DNA from: Chitinophagales bacterium
Lineage (GTDB): Bacteria > Bacteroidota > Bacteroidia > Chitinophagales > BACL12
Length of the DNA stretch: 7,125 nt
Assembly (NCBI GenBank): GCA_014380545.1
Contig: JACMJP010000109.1
Span: forward strand, 1 to 7,125
Direction: 5' to 3'
Notes under the pieces: model-generated
What the model saw: only the letters and a program-made list of their open reading frames with translations
What the model was told of the DNA's origin: nothing
Databases searched by the model: none
In this document: in pieces, positions 4,971 to 7,125 of the stretch
How positions within the stretch are numbered: position 1 is the first letter of the stretch
Layout: each line of letters starts with the position of its first letter
Made by a program: the position numbers and the translations under genes

Positions 4971-6161
4971 ATGCAACAACCCTCTTTCGATACATGGACC
5001 ATTATTTTTTTATTTGCAGCCGTGCATGGTTTTTTTCTTACAGTGCTGCTGGGCATACACAAAAAAGGAAATATAAAAGCAAACAATATTCTTGCATTGT
5101 TTATCGGGTTGTTCTCTGTTACGCTATTATATTATGTTGCCTACTGGACAGGCTATGCAAAAGCATATCCATGGATGAATTTTTGGGTAGATGCAATTCC
5201 TTTTCTGTACGGTCCGCTTACTTTTTTTTATATCCGGGTGCTGGATAAAAAACAATTGCCAACAAATTATTTTCTGCATCTTATTCCGTTCTTTTTGCAT
5301 TTTATACTCATCACTCCGCTGCTCATCAGGAATTTATTTGGCAGGGTTGAGTTTTTGCGAAAATATGTTTTCAGTCATGGTGCCTTATATGATAAAATAA
5401 TTCTTGCATTCCTGGTATTGCAGTGTGTGAGCATGCTCATTTATGTGATCGTGTTATTCAGGTATATGCGCATGGATAAAAATAAATTAACAGCCTATAG
5501 CATACCGGCAGAATTTGTAAAACATACATGGATGAACAGGGTAACCTTGTTTTATGCTGTATTTGTTTTTGCAGCTATAAGCTATTGGCTGCTGGTAGGT
5601 TTCAGGCTGCTGGAATTAAAATATGACTACGCCATATCATTCACCATGTCATTATTTATTTATATGGTCGGTTATTCAGGTTTCAGCCAGCCTGCTATTT
5701 TTAATGAGATGCCCGAGTTTGCAAAGCAACAAATTATTACTGCTGATCTTCAAATTGAAAAAGCCGCAGCAAAACAAAAATATCAGCGCTCATCTTTAAA
5801 AACGGAAGATGCTGCATTGCTGAAAGAAAAATTATTGCTGCTCATGAAAAATGAAAAGCCCTTTTTGGATAGTGCATTAAAAATACAGGATCTTGCTGCT
5901 TCATTAAAAGTTTCAACACATCACTTATCGCAAATAATAAACGATATGCTCGGTTTAAAATATTCTGACTTTATAAATACATACAGAATTGAAGAGGCGA
6001 AAAAATTATTGAGTGACCCGGCTTATGATGCGAAAATACTTTCCATTGCTTTTGATGTGGGTTACAATAATAAAGCAACTTTTAATACAGCATTTAAAAA
6101 GAACACAGGCATGTCGCCATCAGAATACCGTTTACAGGTGTCAAAAAAAGCAACTGCATAA
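4971..6161 (+). CDS. Membrane-anchored AraC-family regulator (seven-helix N-terminus)
   Basis: A 396-residue protein of a type common in Bacteroidota: a membrane sensor fused to an AraC DNA-binding domain. Seven hydrophobic segments lie at about residues 9-28, 38-60, 72-91, 100-119, 142-163, 190-211 and 220-238. A charged linker (about 245-285, containing KYQRSSLKTEDAALL) leads into the double helix-turn-helix. The first unit is near 304-327 (IQDLAASLKVSTHHLSQII); the second is near 354-377, ending GMSPSEYR. The DNA-binding part should face the cytoplasm. I start at ATG 4971 because it begins right before the first helix, as in relatives; the in-frame TTG at 4905 would translate the dispersed repeat. 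The FG-GAP gene starts 74 bases downstream on the same strand and could be a co-transcribed neighbour or target. The signal sensed is unknown. Confidence 0.9.
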   Translation: MQQPSFDTWTIIFLFAAVHGFFLTVLLGIHKKGNIKANNILALFIGLFSVTLLYYVAYWTGYAKAYPWMNFWVDAIPFLYGPLTFFYIRVLDKKQLPTNYFLHLIPFFLHFILITPLLIRNLFGRVEFLRKYVFSHGALYDKIILAFLVLQCVSMLIYVIVLFRYMRMDKNKLTAYSIPAEFVKHTWMNRVTLFYAVFVFAAISYWLLVGFRLLELKYDYAISFTMSLFIYMVGYSGFSQPAIFNEMPEFAKQQIITADLQIEKAAAKQKYQRSSLKTEDAALLKEKLLLLMKNEKPFLDSALKIQDLAASLKVSTHHLSQIINDMLGLKYSDFINTYRIEEAKKLLSDPAYDAKILSIAFDVGYNNKATFNTAFKKNTGMSPSEYRLQVSKKATA

Positions 6162-6235
6162 AAAAATGAGGTAAAGTATTATCGGACAGAACGCATTTTT
6201 ATACAGTACACAGCATATTTGCCGAAAACAAAACA

Positions 6236-7125
6236 ATGAAATTTATTTACTTTCTTATCGCCTCATGCATATTCCTTTCAAACACCTATTCCCAGATATT
6301 TATAAAGGTAACAGATGAAGACAATGACATTGCTGATGCTGCAGGAGCAGGCGCAAGTACTTATACAGGTTGTGCATGGGTGGATTATGATAATGATGGG
6401 CGGCTTGATCTATTCTGGGTGCAAAGAGGATTATATCATAACACGGGCACTTCATTTGAAAAAAATACAGATGCGGATATTGCAATAACATCCGGTATCG
6501 GAACAAGCTGGAGTGATTATAACAACGATGGATTTATTGATTGTTTTATTGCGGGTGGCGGAACAATTGGATCATTGCTGTATAAAAATAACGGGGATGG
6601 AACATTTACAAAAATTACATCAGGTCCGCTAAGTCCGGCAACTGACTTGAGAGCATGGGCCTGCGCATGGGGCGATATTAATAATGACAGCTACACGGAT
6701 ATTGTGCTTGCCGCACCATTTGGCTTTGCAGGTATAGATGATGAAAATAAATTTCTTTTAAATAAAGGTGATGGTATTTTTGAAAAATTAGATACTATTT
6801 TAATTGCACAGGGAACTGCTCCTTACACTATTGCAACATGGAGTGATTATGATATGGATGGAGACATAGATTGTTTTATTGGCAGCGGCCCTGCAAACGG
6901 AACTGTAGCTCCTGATTATTTATATAAAAATGAATTTTCTGAAACAGTCGCTTCAGCATTTTTTACCAAAATAAATACTGCTCCTATCGGAACAAATTTT
7001 TTAGACGGACAAGTTTGGAACTGGATAGATTATGATAATGATGAAGACCTTGATGCCTATGTTACAAATTATGTTGGCACAAGCGGAGGTGCGGGCATGG
7101 CAAATAACCTGTACAGAAATGATGG
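6236..7125 (+). CDS. Secreted FG-GAP/VCBS repeat beta-propeller protein, N-terminal part
   Basis: The gene is open to the right edge, giving 296 codons. MKFIYFLIASCIFLSNTYSQ is a Sec signal peptide with cleavage near S19-Q20. The mature part is a chain of FG-GAP-type blades, each with a calcium-binding loop after a Trp: WVDYDNDGRLD (48-58), WSDYNNDGFID (92-102), WGDINNDSYTD (145-155), WSDYDMDGDID (202-212) and WIDYDNDEDLD (263-273). Between them sit the usual LYKNNGDGTF-like strands (115-124, 174-182, 229-232). Repeats three and five have S or E in place of the loop glycine. Such proteins are exported and often act in adhesion or polymer binding; many in Bacteroidota end in a T9SS sorting domain, but the C-terminus is not visible. 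Repeats one to five are spaced by 44-61 residues. No strong promoter is seen upstream. Confidence 0.88.
   Translation, partial: MKFIYFLIASCIFLSNTYSQIFIKVTDEDNDIADAAGAGASTYTGCAWVDYDNDGRLDLFWVQRGLYHNTGTSFEKNTDADIAITSGIGTSWSDYNNDGFIDCFIAGGGTIGSLLYKNNGDGTFTKITSGPLSPATDLRAWACAWGDINNDSYTDIVLAAPFGFAGIDDENKFLLNKGDGIFEKLDTILIAQGTAPYTIATWSDYDMDGDIDCFIGSGPANGTVAPDYLYKNEFSETVASAFFTKINTAPIGTNFLDGQVWNWIDYDNDEDLDAYVTNYVGTSGGAGMANNLYRND

Noticed and set aside
4889..5086. Minus-strand open frame opposite the membrane AraC gene
   Set aside because: Shadow of the hydrophobic coding region and repeat; no independent support.
6300..6506. Minus-strand open frame opposite the FG-GAP gene
   Set aside because: Antisense to the calcium-loop repeats; its His- and Tyr-rich translation is the reverse image of Asp-rich codons.
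6509..6850. Direct DNA repeat TGGAGTGATTAT at 6509 and 6839
   Set aside because: Explained by the repeated WSDY calcium-loop motif of the FG-GAP blades, so not a separate element.

Overview
The window looks like a stretch of a Bacteroidota chromosome, probably of the Chitinophagales/Sphingobacteriales type. The evidence is an AT-rich sequence without clear Shine-Dalgarno sites, two candidate promoters of the TAnnTTTG class, an AraC regulator fused to a seven-helix membrane domain, secreted FG-GAP and BNR/YCF48-like proteins, and several short secreted or lipoprotein genes of unknown function. There is no rRNA, tRNA, CRISPR array, transposase or phage gene. The placement rests on protein style only.

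Layout. From the left edge to about 3.9 kb every gene is on the minus strand: the first 49 codons of a secreted protein (1-147), a cupin-type AraC regulator (235-1062), an orphan 210-residue protein (1435-2067), a secreted 234-residue protein (2419-3123), and a two-gene unit of a 67-residue protein and a minimal nucleotidyltransferase (3893-3229). From 4.1 kb to the right edge every gene is on the plus strand: a 222-residue lipoprotein (4111-4779), a membrane-anchored AraC regulator (4971-6161) and the start of an FG-GAP/VCBS beta-propeller protein (6236 to the edge). The divergent gap at 3894-4110 is therefore a strand switch.

Most interesting part. The nucleotidyltransferase and its 67-residue partner overlap by one base (TAATG) and resemble a compact toxin-antitoxin or MNT-type unit, but the partner is neither a HEPN protein nor an AbiEi regulator. 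Just upstream, 3972-4001 holds the last nine codons plus stop of a second, related nucleotidyltransferase. All five differences from the intact gene over the final nine codons, stop included, fall at third codon positions. Both gene ends are followed by similar hairpins containing CCACAGAGT. This suggests a tandem array of such units from which one member has been lost.

Non-coding parts. A roughly 51-bp imperfect repeat occurs at 1361-1411 and again at 4901-4951, where it sits just before the membrane AraC gene; this argues for starting that gene at 4971. The gap 1063-1434 also holds a GC-rich stem-loop. The gap 2068-2418 holds a block with 54% GC over 100 bases, ending in a plus-strand terminator-like hairpin with no obvious gene to terminate.

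How the genes relate. Apart from the overlapping pair there is little sign of shared function. The membrane AraC regulator may control the FG-GAP gene 74 bp downstream, but that is position-based inference.
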